Assembly: GCA_964059195.1 (NCBI GenBank)
Contig: CAXKWD010000002.1
Span: 169,204,559-169,268,558 of the forward strand
DNA: 64,000 bases
Source: Ectobius pallidus
Lineage: Eukaryota; Arthropoda; Insecta; Blattodea; Ectobiidae
Reading direction: 5' to 3'
In this document: positions 22,194 through 33,545 of the stretch, piece by piece
Layout of the letters: every line of letters begins with the position of its first letter
Position numbering within the stretch: position 1 is the first letter of the stretch
The notes under the pieces: generated by a model
Told to the model about the DNA's origin: nothing
Database searches by the model: none
The model's input: the letters and a program-made list of their open reading frames with translations, nothing else
Translations under genes and position numbers: made by a program

Positions 22194-23973
22194 TTTTTTT
22201 TTACAATGGTTGGGGAGCTAACCCAACGCAAAACCCCCAACTTGGAGGACCAGGGTTTTCTGTCAGGGTATCCGTCCCTTAGAAGGTTGCCTTCACTTTG
22301 GCTATCGAGAGTCCTCTTCCCGCTACATATTAACCTTATGCAGAAGGCCCTAATGTATTATCCCCAATTAGGAGGGATGCCTCTTCCGTGACTTTCACCG
22401 TTCTGAAGAATTCTTCTCCGCTGAAACCCCCGTTAAGGTCTTCACACGTAACCCTGTGCAAGGGACCCTTCGGCCTGGTACTGCACACCGGGTCAGTGTG
22501 GACGCTATCTCCTATTGATGAGACTACCTCAAAGAGGGTTCTCACCCGCTACCCGGCTGTTGTTTATCTTATAAGTTAATATGCTTGCAAGGGTCGGAAA
22601 GATGCAATTTTATCTGATAAACTTCAGCTCCTTACTGGATACTTCAAGGCATTAATATGCAGTGATTAATATGTCACATGTCGTATGATTGCCTATGAAA
22701 AAATATGCATTGTAGGAATGAAACGTCGTGATTCAACGTTGTCGTCCTATGGCGTCCTATCGGAGACGATCTCCGAAGATGGTTCAGTGTTGTGACACGT
22801 GACAGTGGGCTTTCATCACAGTACACAGTAGTCTTGGTATATGGTGACACACATTAAATAAATTAACTTCTAGTTTCATCCCTATGCCTCACTTTTGTGC
22901 AATAGAATCGAACGCCTATAATTTTTTTTTTCCGTTAATGATATTTAATTTTATGAGGAAGAATCCAAGCTCCTCTACCGTTCATATTTCAATGAAGTAT
23001 ATGGTTGTTTATAAACACCTTTTAAATAATTAATTGAAAAATGTTAAAAATAAAAATTCTAGCTCTTTAGCGTCTATGCAAATCGTGTGGAAAATTTAAA
23101 CAAAATTGTTATTTTTTTTATAAAATCGTGAAGAATGAAAGTCTGTTTTAGCCTTGCCCAAAGATGTAAGACTTAAAAGCCTGAGTTTGTACAAACGATA
23201 GCTGGCTTATAACTACCCTTCAAAGTATAAGGATACCGTATAAAAGTAAGAAAAAGTCGTCAATCTCCCCAGAAGATATCTAATCCAAATACGTTTTATT
23301 TATACACGATGTTTAGTTCTCAAGCCCCACAGACACGTTCCTGAAAATATTATTGGACAGAGGAGAATTAAAAACAGGTATTTATGTTAAAAACATTGAT
23401 TTCGAACATTTATTACCTTTGGTACGGGTAGAGGAAGTGAAATTGGTGCTTTGTTATTAATGGAGCTGTTAGCAGAAGAGGAGTAGGTATGAAACCCGCC
23501 AGACACTGTCATTGTAGCAGCTTGCTGTGGTAACCGCGCGCCATCATGAAGCCGAAGGACGACACGCTCTATATTCAAGTGCAGGAGGAGCTGGACACCT
23601 TCGTGGGTAGTCTGATCCCCTCAGCATGGATGTGGGATAAGCGAGAAAAATGCTGCTTGCAGCATGAGCCAGCATCATTTTTAGTGGACCAGACTACCCA
23701 TGGAACAGGGGAAGTGAATCAAGGTTAGTAAATAACTTGTTCTGCTTCGTGCTTGCTTGCAAGACTTGGGAGTTCTCTGGCGCCTCCTCCTTTGACACCA
23801 CTCGTGGCGGGCAATACAAAATTACATAAATGCATTTATAGTAAAAACCAACATTCGTGATATTGAAATAAACTTTAAAAATATTGTAAATAAACTTTAA
23901 AAATAAACGTATTGTAAAGGAAAAATACTGGTGAAGTGCTACTTCACCTACTTCACCTGAATAGCCGCCACTG

Positions 23974-24505
23974 GTGTGAGCTTATAAATTTGTTCTACAG
24001 TCATCACATTAAATTCAGGAAATATCAATTCTGTTGGATATTCTATAGGCTTTTTTAAACAAATTTTTATAATTCTCTTCTGCATTAGAATCAAAGGAGT
24101 CAATACAGATGTGCCACTTCCCCCCCCAGCCAATGATACCATATTGGAGGACAGATTCTATTAGAGCTAAGTAGACTGTTCTTAAGACTTCAGTCGGTAA
24201 ATATTGTTTTAGACAGACAAATTTGTATAATGTTTTTCTTAATCTGGTACATAAATATGTGATGTGTTTGTCGAATTTCAGATGACGATCTATAATAATA
24301 CCAAGGTATTTGACCTGATTTGTCTCCTTCACAGCCTGGCAGGTACATGAATCAGATTCACAGTTGATATCATGTAGTCTTACGCACAAGTTTTGATCCA
24401 TTTTTAATTGTGGAGTACCAGCAGTTGTTAATGAGAATGGAACACAGTTTGTTTTATCTATATTTAATACTAACCTATTGCAGTCAAGCTTCAAGCAGTC
24501 CATTG
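23974..24505 (-). mobile_element. 5' part of the interrupted LINE
   Basis: The minus-strand frame from 24503 starts late in the RT (CNRLVLNIDKTNCVPFS, then QVKYLGIIIDRHLKFDKHI, then an SVLQYGIIGWGG motif). After a frameshift near 24125 it continues with MQKRIIKICLKKPIEYPTEL up to the hAT junction. The copy is 5' truncated near 24505, so endonuclease and catalytic palm are absent. The style fits the CR1/Jockey group; the exact clade is not certain. Confidence 0.75.
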
Positions 24506-26627
24506 CTTTCTTTTGCTTTCAGAAAATTAAAGAACTGAACACAACTTTCAGAAAAGTTAATCCTATTTAGCAGTTCTCTCTTCACTTACCGCCATTGCTA
24601 CGAACTGCTGCCAGGTAAGCATACTCTGCCAGCCACCTGGCAAATGATCTATAAAGGGTTGCCATATCCCAAGCCTCATCTACATTTTCCATTTGAAGCA
24701 GACCGGTTCCTGCTGGTCCCTTGAGCACGTGATGTTTCCTATGATCTTTGCAAAAGGCATTCTTACCAGGAGGAGGTTAGCAGAAGATATTCCAAGCAGC
24801 CATCATAACATGTCACTATTAAGATAGTCACTCATAATAGTAACACTATAAGATTTTGTTAAGAAAATGTTTAGTATTCCACATAAATGTATGTAAAAAA
24901 TACAACTAATGAAAATTTATATTGACGTTTCCCCTGTAGTGTTGGTCATTATGATTGTAGTCGGTTTAACCAGAAGTCACGTATCTATGCAGTTACCATA
25001 TCACTGTAAAATCCTTCTACTGGCTAGCAGGACTTTATAGATTCCATTTTACAGCAGACCACCATTGTGCAACAAATTAAATAACAAGCACGTGAATATT
25101 TGGGGTGTGCATCGACCACACCTTTGGCTCTAGTTCCACTCCTCTTCTCTACTCCTACCAACATCGACCGATGAGCGAATATGCCCAATTGCGAGACTTT
25201 GTACATTTTTGTTGGTGCTGATTGCAAACTGGCCAGCAGCATATACAAGTATTACAGTATTATGTCGTATCTCCTTCTCATGAGTTTAATTATTTATGTA
25301 ATTATTTGCAGTTTCCTGAGATTCTGGTGCTAATATTACTCAACACCTTCTTCTACTCTCACTTCTAGCAATAGATACTAATGAGTTTGAGAAACATGTG
25401 GCCGCCAGCTGGTGTGCGAGATGGTGGGATAGCTAAGCAGCGAAGAGGGTGCTGTGCCAATCTCCCTTCTGTTTGTGCTCATGTGCATCTCGTTTCTGAA
25501 CTAGTCTTGTTATAGGGGTCTACCAGCTAGGCATGGATACGCTGCTATACCTGGCAAGCGATTATAGATTCCGTGGTAAGTCCAATGAGTTACTCACAAG
25601 AACTGAAAGAATGAAAGATATCAGCATCAGTAATTAGGAATGAGAGATAACTAATCCAGAGGCTGGGCTTTGATCCTAGAGCCTCCTCTGCCTTTTCCGA
25701 GGAAGGAAAGTGCTACTGTTGACAGCATTGAGCATGCAAGAGGGGCACGCTATAAATCATGCCATACTGGATAAAATGAAGTTCAGTATTCTATTGTCTT
25801 ATTTCCGGCCACTGAATAGGTAGAGAGTGGAGTATCCCAGTATAGTGTCCCATGCTGTCCTGAACAGCGTAAATTCACAGTCATAACTTATTATTATGGC
25901 TAAGCATGTCCTTAGTGGCTGGCATCAACTTTGTAGATAAAGTTCAAAGCCAACGTATGGCAAGATAAATGTGTGTCCTGCCAACTTTTGCCTGTGACCC
26001 TATACACTGCGTTAAATTCTGGGACAATCCTGCCGAAAAATGGATGGGTGGCAACCCTAGGTGCAATTCAGTTCCAAAATGTTCAATGTTAAATAAGTGC
26101 ACAATGCAAATATAAAGAGAGAGGTAAAAACATCCTGCAGAAAAGAGCATATGATGACAAAATACAAGGGAAAAAATATGTAAATGACTGTTGGTGGAAT
26201 TTGAAAAAGATATACTACATAATTTACGAACATTGGTAGCATGAAATATAGAGATTAACTATACAATTTAAATTACTAGATTTAATTAGTTGGAGTACTC
26301 TTTTCTTAAATCTTGTGCTGTTTAGTAGTTTAGTAAGTACCACAATAGGCTAAAACTTAAAGCTGACATGCACACAAACTTCTATCATTGAAAATGGTTA
26401 TGCTTTGTAATATCTGAGCTCCAGAATTAGGTTTACAAGTATTAAACTTTGTTATTACCTCATAAAGAGGCTAACATGACTTAAGTTTTGAAAAAACCTC
26501 ATACAAAGGGGGAATGCTGTTTTTTTAAATTAATTTCATAATGCTCAATACAGATACAAACACACCGTTTTGTTGTGTAGTACTGTATTATAGAAAAATG
26601 CACCTCTTTTCACATTCTTGTCTTATT
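24506..26627. other. Intronic sequence, no feature recognised
   Basis: 2.1 kb with only short chance frames. I could not assign any part to a repeat family. The closing bases (ATT at 26625-26627) adjoin the next element. Confidence 0.3.
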
Positions 26628-27326
26628 ACCGTATATACCCAAATACTACCCGCCCCTGAATATGATCCACACCCAAATTTTTGGAAGGGAAATTAATTTA
26701 AAAAAAAAAAAAAAAAACTATAGGCCCATATATAAAATTATTTTGCCCGTTTTATTCTTCATGAAACAGTTATAATTAACATTACATATCATAAAATAAT
26801 TAAATATGGTGGGCTAAAATGGAATTATAAAAACAACATGAATAGTAACAGCCAGCCGAAATCTCACCATTTTATATGAGCAGCAAGACACTTTCAACAA
26901 CAACACACTCCATTCGTGAATCCAGCTGTGCAGCAAGAATCTACATGCATCCATGAATCCACATGCATCCGAACTGGTCTGACCCAAAGTCAAAGTCATG
27001 GAAATTCACCGAACTTTTCTCAAATTAGTGCTTCTGCTTGTACTGCACTGTTACTTGCTTGGTGTCTCTATGAATAAAGCTTTGTTTCACCACCAATCAT
27101 GGCGGACTATGTGCAAAAGAAAGCATCCTCTTTGTCTCATTTTCCTTTTATTACAGCTTCGCTACTGTGATGCTGCTACAAAGCATTGTGCTATATTGAG
27201 CCGATATGGTACAAAATGTAGAAATTCAGATGAGAGGAGTCCAGTATTTAAATAATACCCATACACCCAGTTTTTTGTTAGCGATTTTTGAAAAAAATAT
27301 GCAGCTAGTATTAGAGTATATACGGT
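26628..27326. mobile_element. 0.7-kb element with terminal inverted repeats
   Basis: The left end ACCGTATATACCCAAATACT (26628-26647) and the right end, ending GAGTATATACGGT at 27326, are inverted repeats over about 20 bp with two mismatches. ATT flanks both sides. A run of 18 A lies at about 26700-26717. A short frame at 26998-27255 has no transposase motif I can name. This fits a non-autonomous DNA transposon; the superfamily is not determined. Confidence 0.6.
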
Positions 27327-27542
27327 ATTTACAATGTGAATTTGAAAGATGCATTTCAAAAATAATTATACATTGTGTTAAAAAATAATCTGCGAAGTCA
27401 TATTTCCAAATCTATCGTTTACGGAACTTTATTGTGGGAATACATTAAACTTGGGGTACAACTGATATACTTTGCTTACCTCCTGCACCTTTTGGAATAA
27501 TTAGTTGCGTTTCAGAATAATACAACAAAATGCTAGACTTAC

Positions 27543-27661
27543 ACTTTAAAGAGCTCCTTTTTTAGTTTCTCTCTCTTCCGCACCAGTTCACAGAGGAGTC
27601 TTGCTCTTTCCAAGTCCTGACGAAGACATTGCCAATATTTCAGCTGTCTGTACAACTCTCC
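27543..27661 (-). CDS. Br140: BRPF/Br140 coiled-segment exon (third visible)
   Basis: This 119-nt exon is bounded by a TTTCCAG acceptor before 27661 and a GTAAGT donor after 27543. It encodes [39 protein letters not shown] and two bases of a Val codon. It matches the region of BRPF1 just before the bromodomain ([17 protein letters not shown] and RKREKLKR). The charged, helical sequence is shared by all BRPFs and lies between the linker and the reader domain. The exon is too short to stand out alone but is unmistakable by family pattern. Both ends are in phase with the neighbouring exons (phase 0 in, phase 2 out). Confidence 0.92.
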
Positions 27662-29616
27662 CTGGAAACAAATTGGCCCACATGGCTATCAAAATCTATT
27701 CATACTGAAATAAATTAACATTAATATTAACCTGGTGCTGTACTATGAGAAGAAATTGCAATATAAAATGGAAATTAGGAATTAAAATAGGTTTTAACTC
27801 AACAGTAAGTCAAAATAGCTATATGTCTCCAGATTTTGAAGTTACAAAATCCAATAGATATCAATGCATTTTAAAATTGCTTCTGTTATATAGAATATTA
27901 TATAGAAAAAACTGAGAAAATCAAATTACTTCACTTGCTATTAACATTACTAGGGGAAATAACAAAGTAAAGTTTTGATATCTGTGGTAAATCTGAGTAA
28001 AGAAAATTCACACAATCATCACTTATTACTAGGGAGCTGATTTTTATGTAAATATATATATATTTTTTCTGCTTAAAGACAGAAGATTACAACTAAAGCT
28101 AGAAAAGCAAATGAGAACCCGGAAGTTTACATCTGAAATTCGATTTCACATGAATTTCTGTAATATTTTTATGTAAATGCATATTTTCAATAATTTAGCT
28201 ATCTACTATATAAAATGTGATGTCCAGGCCCTGAAATGTTTTGATTGACTCTAGAGGACAGTCAATCAGCTGCCGAGCCACCACGGACATTAGTATTCAT
28301 AACAAAGGTAAACAAGAAACCTCAGATGTATCACAGTCTGTTAGTAGAAGTACCGGTAATAGACTAAATTACTTACTAAAGAGCATGCTTTCATTTCCAG
28401 AAGTTCTATTCAGCTGGTACTTGTTAAAAACTTTATTATTTGCCTACAGCGTATAAACATTAATTAATACCCTTCCTTATTATAATGGTGCTACAATAAT
28501 ATTGTATGGCCCACTCTATCCGAAACTTAATGTATCAAAATGTCGATTGCTTTAATATTGTTATTAGTCATCTTGATTGACTCATTTCTTTATAACAATG
28601 TCACTGTAAATAATTATAAATAAAAGATTTTTAGAACATCTAAAGCAGCTGTTGATACAATATTGTTCATTCTAACGACATGTATGGCTACTGTTTTGTG
28701 CATTATATTTTAATGTCAGTATTTTTTAATTTAAACTCTCCCTACTTATGTGCAAGAAATAAACCTGATATAATTCCTGACAGATTGTTTTCAGATTGAA
28801 TTTAATTGATTCATAACCTATAGAGCTGCTTTAAACCTTTAACCAACATCTGAATGAATCTTTGACCCTCACTTACATAATTGATAAGTGCATTTTGTGA
28901 AATCTTTACATATTTTAAGAATTCCTTATAACAGTGTATAACGAGTATGAAATAAGATTAAAAAGAATCAAGAGCTATATTAACTCTTTGGGTATGTATT
29001 GCGCTGATATGTACTAATATCAGTCCTAAAATAAGTTTATAAAGAGAAATAATATTCTTATTATAGCTACTATGAATATAACTTTTACACAAGTTTGCAA
29101 ATGTAATTTAAATAAAATATTTTATGCCAACAAAATGCAATATAATCTGTGTTGTTGTTTTGTGTCAGAGGAGATGCATTACATATCTCAATGGAAAATC
29201 ATTAATAAAAAGACTCATATCAATATAAAAAAATTTGCTAAATTTTAGCTAGCACAAATTGCTAGTACATACGTAAATTGTTAATTTTCCTTGTTCTGTT
29301 TTTTCAAATTCAGTCCAAAAACTGTTTTCAAAGATGCAATATTAATAAAAACACAATGTGAATGTATTTCTTAATGTGTATTGGTGTTAAATTCATTTTC
29401 TTCAAACTACCGGTACTGCATTACTGCATATGTGACTTTGATTGCACGTGCCTTCTAGTCTTTTGGGGACGGGAATAAAGATGTACGTGATTCGTATGTG
29501 ATTCCCTGTGTTGGCCTCAAAGTGAGTCAAATTTCCTTCAGTCTCTCATGTTGCCTTGATGACTAGTAGTTGAGACTGTTTAGACTGTATAAAGTGATTC
29601 CAATTGTGCTGATAAA
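27662..29616. other. Intronic sequence, no feature recognised
   Basis: Nearly 2 kb of AT-rich sequence without domains, terminal repeats or RNA-gene motifs. A 71-codon frame at 28241-28456 is probably accidental. Confidence 0.35.
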
Positions 29617-30102
29617 ATGGCAAAAGCAAAGTGCGGTTGTTTGATCTTGTTTACAGCAATATGTTGTTGGTTTAGTGGGACTTTTACAAATGACAAGGAA
29701 ATCCTATTCTGCCAAAAATGTGGGAAATCTATAAATGCCGTTCAGCGATCTCAAGTCATGCAGCATTTAGCTGGTAGTAAGCATATAATGGCCGCTTCAC
29801 GTCCAGCCTCTAGACAAGTTCTTTTAGGTGAAACAGCTTCTGCTTCACATACTCAGTTTCCAAAAAGTTCTGAATACCGGTATTACACAGATTTTGGCAA
29901 AACATTTCTCACATGTGATATTCCTTTATGTAAAATGAAAAATCCAGAGCTCATTAAGTTCCTTACAAACTATACAAAACTTGAAACACCAGAAGAATCA
30001 ACAATAAGAAAATTGTATGTTCCTGCATATTATGAAGAAATTGAGAACTTGTGTGTCAGTGACATTCCTTGGCTAAAATATGCAAGACTAATTGAATGGT
30101 GA
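29617..30102 (+). CDS. N-terminal hAT-like transposase frame (truncated)
   Basis: A 161-codon open frame starts at ATG 29617. Residues 27-57 form a BED-like zinc finger (Phe-Cys-x2-Cys...Gln-His-x5-His). A segment with FGKTFLTCDIPLCKMKNPEL and YTKLETPEESTIRKLYVPAY follows, which is the conserved N-terminal part of DUF659/CGGBP1-like hAT proteins. The frame stops before the catalytic core, so it cannot transpose. It could be an exapted DNA-binding fragment or simply a young truncated copy. It belongs with the hAT remnants at 5929, 6601 and 15085, which carry later parts of the same kind of protein. Confidence 0.6.
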   Translation: MAKAKCGCLILFTAICCWFSGTFTNDKEILFCQKCGKSINAVQRSQVMQHLAGSKHIMAASRPASRQVLLGETASASHTQFPKSSEYRYYTDFGKTFLTCDIPLCKMKNPELIKFLTNYTKLETPEESTIRKLYVPAYYEEIENLCVSDIPWLKYARLIEW

Positions 30103-30344
30103 ATTGTTAAAAGGTGATCAGTCACTATTTTGATGATTTTGAGTTTTTGTGATATTCAGAATCAGTATTATAGACTCACATAGCGTTAACTTGACATCAG
30201 TCAGTGCATCCATGTGTGTGTAATGGGAAGGCAGATATGACCCTTTAACAAAATACAACAAAGAAAGAAACTAATGTGCTATCATTAAGTTTTGACTGTT
30301 CCTGTACAGGAACTTCTCTACCTAATACTGTTAATGTCTTTTGT

Positions 30345-30585
30345 ACAAGGATAAGTCAATAAGTATACACACTTTTTGTTCAATCTTTTGTAGGTTGGCT
30401 GTACCGCTTTGTGATCGTGCAAGTCAACATGTTCATTTGTCTCAACTTCTGGATGACTCCATTGAGTCTTGCATATTGTCCACTAACATGGCTGCACCGC
30501 TCAGCGTTTGCACCAAAGAAGAACAACATGCAGTGATCTGTTTTTTGAAGGTGTAGTACCAGGAGCCGAAATCAATTGAAGAAGT
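30345..30585 (+). mobile_element. Mariner-like element, 5' end only
   Basis: Begins with the terminal sequence AAGGATAAGTCAATAAGTAT, has a 5' UTR of about 140 nt, and opens the transposase at ATG 30488 with MAAPLSVCTKEEQHAVICFL and, after a stop, KSIEEVI. The helix-turn-helix start is typical of mariner/DUF4817-type transposases. The catalytic region is absent. It lies head-to-tail against an inverted relative starting at about 30590. Confidence 0.6.
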
Positions 30586-30589
30586 CATA

Positions 30590-31148
30590 TAAGTAAGTCA
30601 ATAAGTCTCTGCAATCTCCTTTTTAAATTTATTGCAACAATACAAAACTTTCAATTACCTCATTTTCAACATACTCCCCTTGCTTCTCAATGCACTTGAT
30701 CCATTGTTGCACAAGCTTGCTGATACCCCCAAGAAAAAAGTTTTTTGGCTGAGTAGCAAAACACCTATGCACTCTAGCATTTTGGAAAGTTTACACAGGG
30801 AAGTTATAATTATACAATGAGATACTTGTGGAGATGGTTTAATACACTACTTCCCTATTATTAATCACTAACCTGAATCCAGATTTCAGTGAGCTTCCTC
30901 ACCATTTTCAACGGTATGCACGTAAGCATTGCTTCCTTCAGTTCAACACACTGTCTTTCTTTGGTGTAAACGCTGAGCTGTGCAGCCATGTTTAATGTTC
31001 AACATCACAAAACTCAATGAGGTCATAATGGTCAAACATTCCACAATGGAGACAAATGAACAACATGTTAACGTGCCCGAGTATAAAGCAGTACAGTCAA
31101 CCTACAAAAGATTAAACCAAAACTGCAGATACTTATTGACTTACTCTT
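30590..31148 (-). mobile_element. Internally deleted mariner-like element, inverted
   Basis: Both ends carry AGTAAGTCAATAAGT (plus strand at about 30592, inverted at 31134-31148). On the minus strand the transposase starts with MAAQLSVYTKERQCVELKEA (from about 30989) and ends with SKLVQQWIKCIEKQGEYVEN (30720-30650). Most of the catalytic domain is deleted between them. Its 5' UTR matches the neighbour at 30345-30487 but in opposite orientation, so the pair forms an imperfect inverted repeat. Confidence 0.65.
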
Positions 31149-32029
31149 GTATTAATAATATTCAGGAGAACACTAGTTCCCTGTACGTATGTCATGAAGG
31201 TGAAGGTAGAAAAACTCTTAATGAAGTAGATTCTTTAATGGGGGAAGAAACACTATACAAAAACTTCTGAGAAAGTAAGCACAAACTAAGAGAGGAAAGA
31301 GTAGCTTTTGGAAGCAGCAATCTGTACCCTTTTGTTTAGAACCATGACAAAAAAAGGTTACATTACACCACTCCCAAATATCAAATGACTTGTGTCCCAC
31401 ACATTCCTTTCGAGTCTTCACAAGGGACTTGGTAATCTGCCAAGCAGATATATCTATTCAGGAAAGTTCCCCCATAAAAGGTTAAAAAATTAAAGATTTC
31501 TCAAAACCGATGCTTTACATACCCAGTGACCATACTGAATATTATGAAACCTTATTACAGTGGCCAATGGACAATAGTGTACTGCATTATTATTTCAGGT
31601 CTTGCCTTAAAAAATTAGAATAGTATACCCTACAATATTTCACAACTATCAAAATAGGTAATCATCTGTGGATATAGCCAATCACAAGAGACCTTGAACA
31701 GGTCCCAACTTTACCAACATACTTTACATACATACAAGGCTCTATTTTAGTTTGTCTTCTACAATTACTGATACTACTTAATCCATTTTAGTTTGTCTTC
31801 TATCAACTAGTGATAATAATTCATTCACCAAACTCAATATGGCACTAATTCTTGGTTTTTCAGAAGTCAAGATGTTTTCTTTACTTTTCACAGTAATTGA
31901 ATAATTAAAAACAAAAGTTTAACCTGATCATTTCTTCTGATTAATTTAAACATGTTATGTTGAAAACCTCCTCTAAATTAACTTTTTTGTTCTTTTTTTA
32001 AATTTACAGACCTCTATGTTTATATTATT
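31149..32029. other. Intronic sequence with a short direct duplication
   Basis: A unit containing TTTTAGTTTGTCTTCTA occurs twice in tandem (about 31743-31786 and 31787-31830, diverged). Otherwise nothing is recognised. Confidence 0.35.
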
Positions 32030-32240
32030 GTTTCTCGGGCTTCCAACCGGGTGAGTTTGAGGTTTGGTTCCAAGCTTTCGGCAGCAAACTCTGGTGTCAT
32101 CTTCTGGGACTTCTATGTTGATGAAAATTTCCCTGCTTGAACATACCGCCCACCTTCATTAATTACATTAATTAACATGGTATTGTCTCTGGTAGCATGA
32201 AGTGCCCACATTTATATGTGAATTGTTTAAATGACTGCCC
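32030..32240 (-). mobile_element. Possible Penelope-like element terminal fragment
   Basis: On the minus strand, about 32112-32065 reads GAAGATGACACC, a spacer, then GCTGCCGAAAGC, resembling the degenerate hammerhead ribozyme core found in Penelope pseudo-LTRs (CUGANGA...GAAA). The stem II bases pair poorly and the first core position is wrong, so it would be inactive. A related short string (GATGAAAATTTCGCTGCCTG) recurs at 35133-35152. Family assignment is tentative. Confidence 0.3.
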
Positions 32241-32505
32241 ACCCTGACGAGTTGGTTTCCATCAAGGAAAGGTTCAAAGACTTTGATCCTTTGTCCCTTA
32301 ACTCTTCTATGTCCTTCATGTAAAAGTCTAATTGAGCTTATTTTACACAGGTCATTTAATTATGAGGGCTTAGGAATCCTTTACGCATTGATTTATTACG
32401 TTAAGTTGTGAATAAATCGTAGACTGTATGCCATAACTCTTTGGAGTCGTCTCCATGATGAAAACTTTGTGAATACTTCTTCTCTGTCTTTGAAAGTTGT
32501 TAATA

Positions 32506-33023
32506 GGTTTATTTATTTTATTTTAATTTTTTTTGGCCTTCATAGGACCACTTTAGTCAGGTTTCTGGTTGAGGTTTTTCTTCTTCTTGTCAGCCCAGTA
32601 CTTCTTCATCCTTTCTGACCGCAATTTTCTTTCTGCTTCTGAAACTACTCTTCCTATTCTCTGTTTGTTGATTTTCATCTGTAGTGTAGTGTGTTTGTCT
32701 TTCAATATCTTGAGTGTGTCTGTCTTGTATATTAAATCCTCTACTGTAATATGCAGCTCTGCCATATCTTCCGTAAGTTCTGTAATCCATCTTATATTTT
32801 TCTTACTCTTACTCTTCCATAATTTTTCTATTATTTTTCTGCTAATTCTATTTTCTGGTGTCCGTAAAATATGTCCCAAAAATGATATTCGTTTTTTTTC
32901 ATTGTACTTGTCACTGGTTCTATTTCTTTATATACTGTTTCATTAGAAGCTAGTTTCCAGACTCCATTTACTTGGTAATTTTTGTTTAAACAGGTTCTTA
33001 CTATTCTCCTTTCTACCTTGAGT
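32506..33023 (-). mobile_element. LINE 3' fragment (twin of 45516-46466)
   Basis: The minus-strand frame 32879-32553 encodes GHILRTPENRISRKIIEKLW to KKYWADKKKKNLNQKPD and then an A/T-rich tail. The sequence matches the 3' half of the LINE at 45516-46466 almost exactly until 33023, where the two diverge. A single-base difference shifts the frame near 32880. Bases 33024-33118 encode a different Lys/Glu-rich stretch, so this copy is either truncated or internally deleted. Confidence 0.72.
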
Positions 33024-33545
33024 TTACCAGTAGATATAGGTTTTACCTTTCTCATTTCTTCAGAAATTTCTGTAACTCTTTCGTGTTTCGGCCAGTCTTC
33101 TTCTTTCTTCAAACACACAGGATACTAACAACACTGCGGCACAAGTTCTAATCTTGGTATGGAGAGTTTTTTCCAAGGTGCTACTCTTGATTTCAAACAC
33201 AATAACTTGGTCTGTACAGACCAATGAATATCAACAGATTGAAGATAAATGCATGAACCATATGCCAGCTCGCTGGCATCTGAAAACCCACGTAGTTCTA
33301 TTTTTTCTATAATTATTATGGTACTTTATGAGATTGTGTGGGGGACAGGAAAACGTCTGTCCGTCCGTGTGTCGGTATGTGCAATAACTCAAATATGCTT
33401 CATGAAACTTGGTATACTTGGTATGCTTTTCAAGCATTGCATCGGTGCCCTATTGCAAAGTTGGCAACTGTTTGTCAGAATCATGAAACTCCCATTCCCT
33501 TTTGGTTCTGTTATCTAGTTTGTGTACTAATATGTAAATAATCGA
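33024..33545. other. Intronic sequence, no feature recognised
   Basis: No supported coding. The region near 33350-33380 carries a CGTCTGTCCGTCCGTG low-complexity stretch of the kind common in invertebrate repeats. Confidence 0.35.

Larger units (their letters stand above)
19313..22556 (-). mobile_element. Near-full-length RTE-like LINE
   Basis: 3,244 bp bounded by CTGTTGTTTATC (plus strand) at 19301-19312 and 22557-22568, a 12-bp target duplication. The order on the minus strand is a 5' region of about 360 nt, APE endonuclease, RT, and a 3' end with a (GAT)n tail. The length and the GAT-type tail fit the RTE group, and the proteins resemble those annotated as craniofacial development protein 2-like endonuclease/RT. 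The coding region is one chain broken by two frameshifts (near 21500 and 20460) with no large deletion, so it was probably mobile recently. It inserted into the hAT after the hAT had entered the older LINE. Confidence 0.88.
18761..23973. mobile_element. hAT DNA transposon with 8-bp target duplication
   Basis: The ends are inverted: CAGTGGCGGCT at 18761-18771 and AGCCGCCACTG at 23963-23973, with AGGTGAAG motifs repeated just inside both. GTGTGAGC flanks it at 18753-18760 and 23974-23981. An 8-bp duplication plus CAGTG-type ends is the hAT signature. Without the nested RTE-like LINE it is about 2 kb. Only scraps of possible coding remain: a minus-strand stretch near 18970-18845 (LLLQLEEMQPFYDDITDK) and a plus-strand exon-like frame 23546-23722 followed by a GTTAGT donor. 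It is probably a non-autonomous or decayed copy. A diverged relative lies at 62935-63190. Confidence 0.85.

Noticed and set aside
27196..27210. TATTGAGCCGATATG shared with 11873-11887
   Set aside because: A 15-bp match between two otherwise unrelated elements; too short to claim homology.
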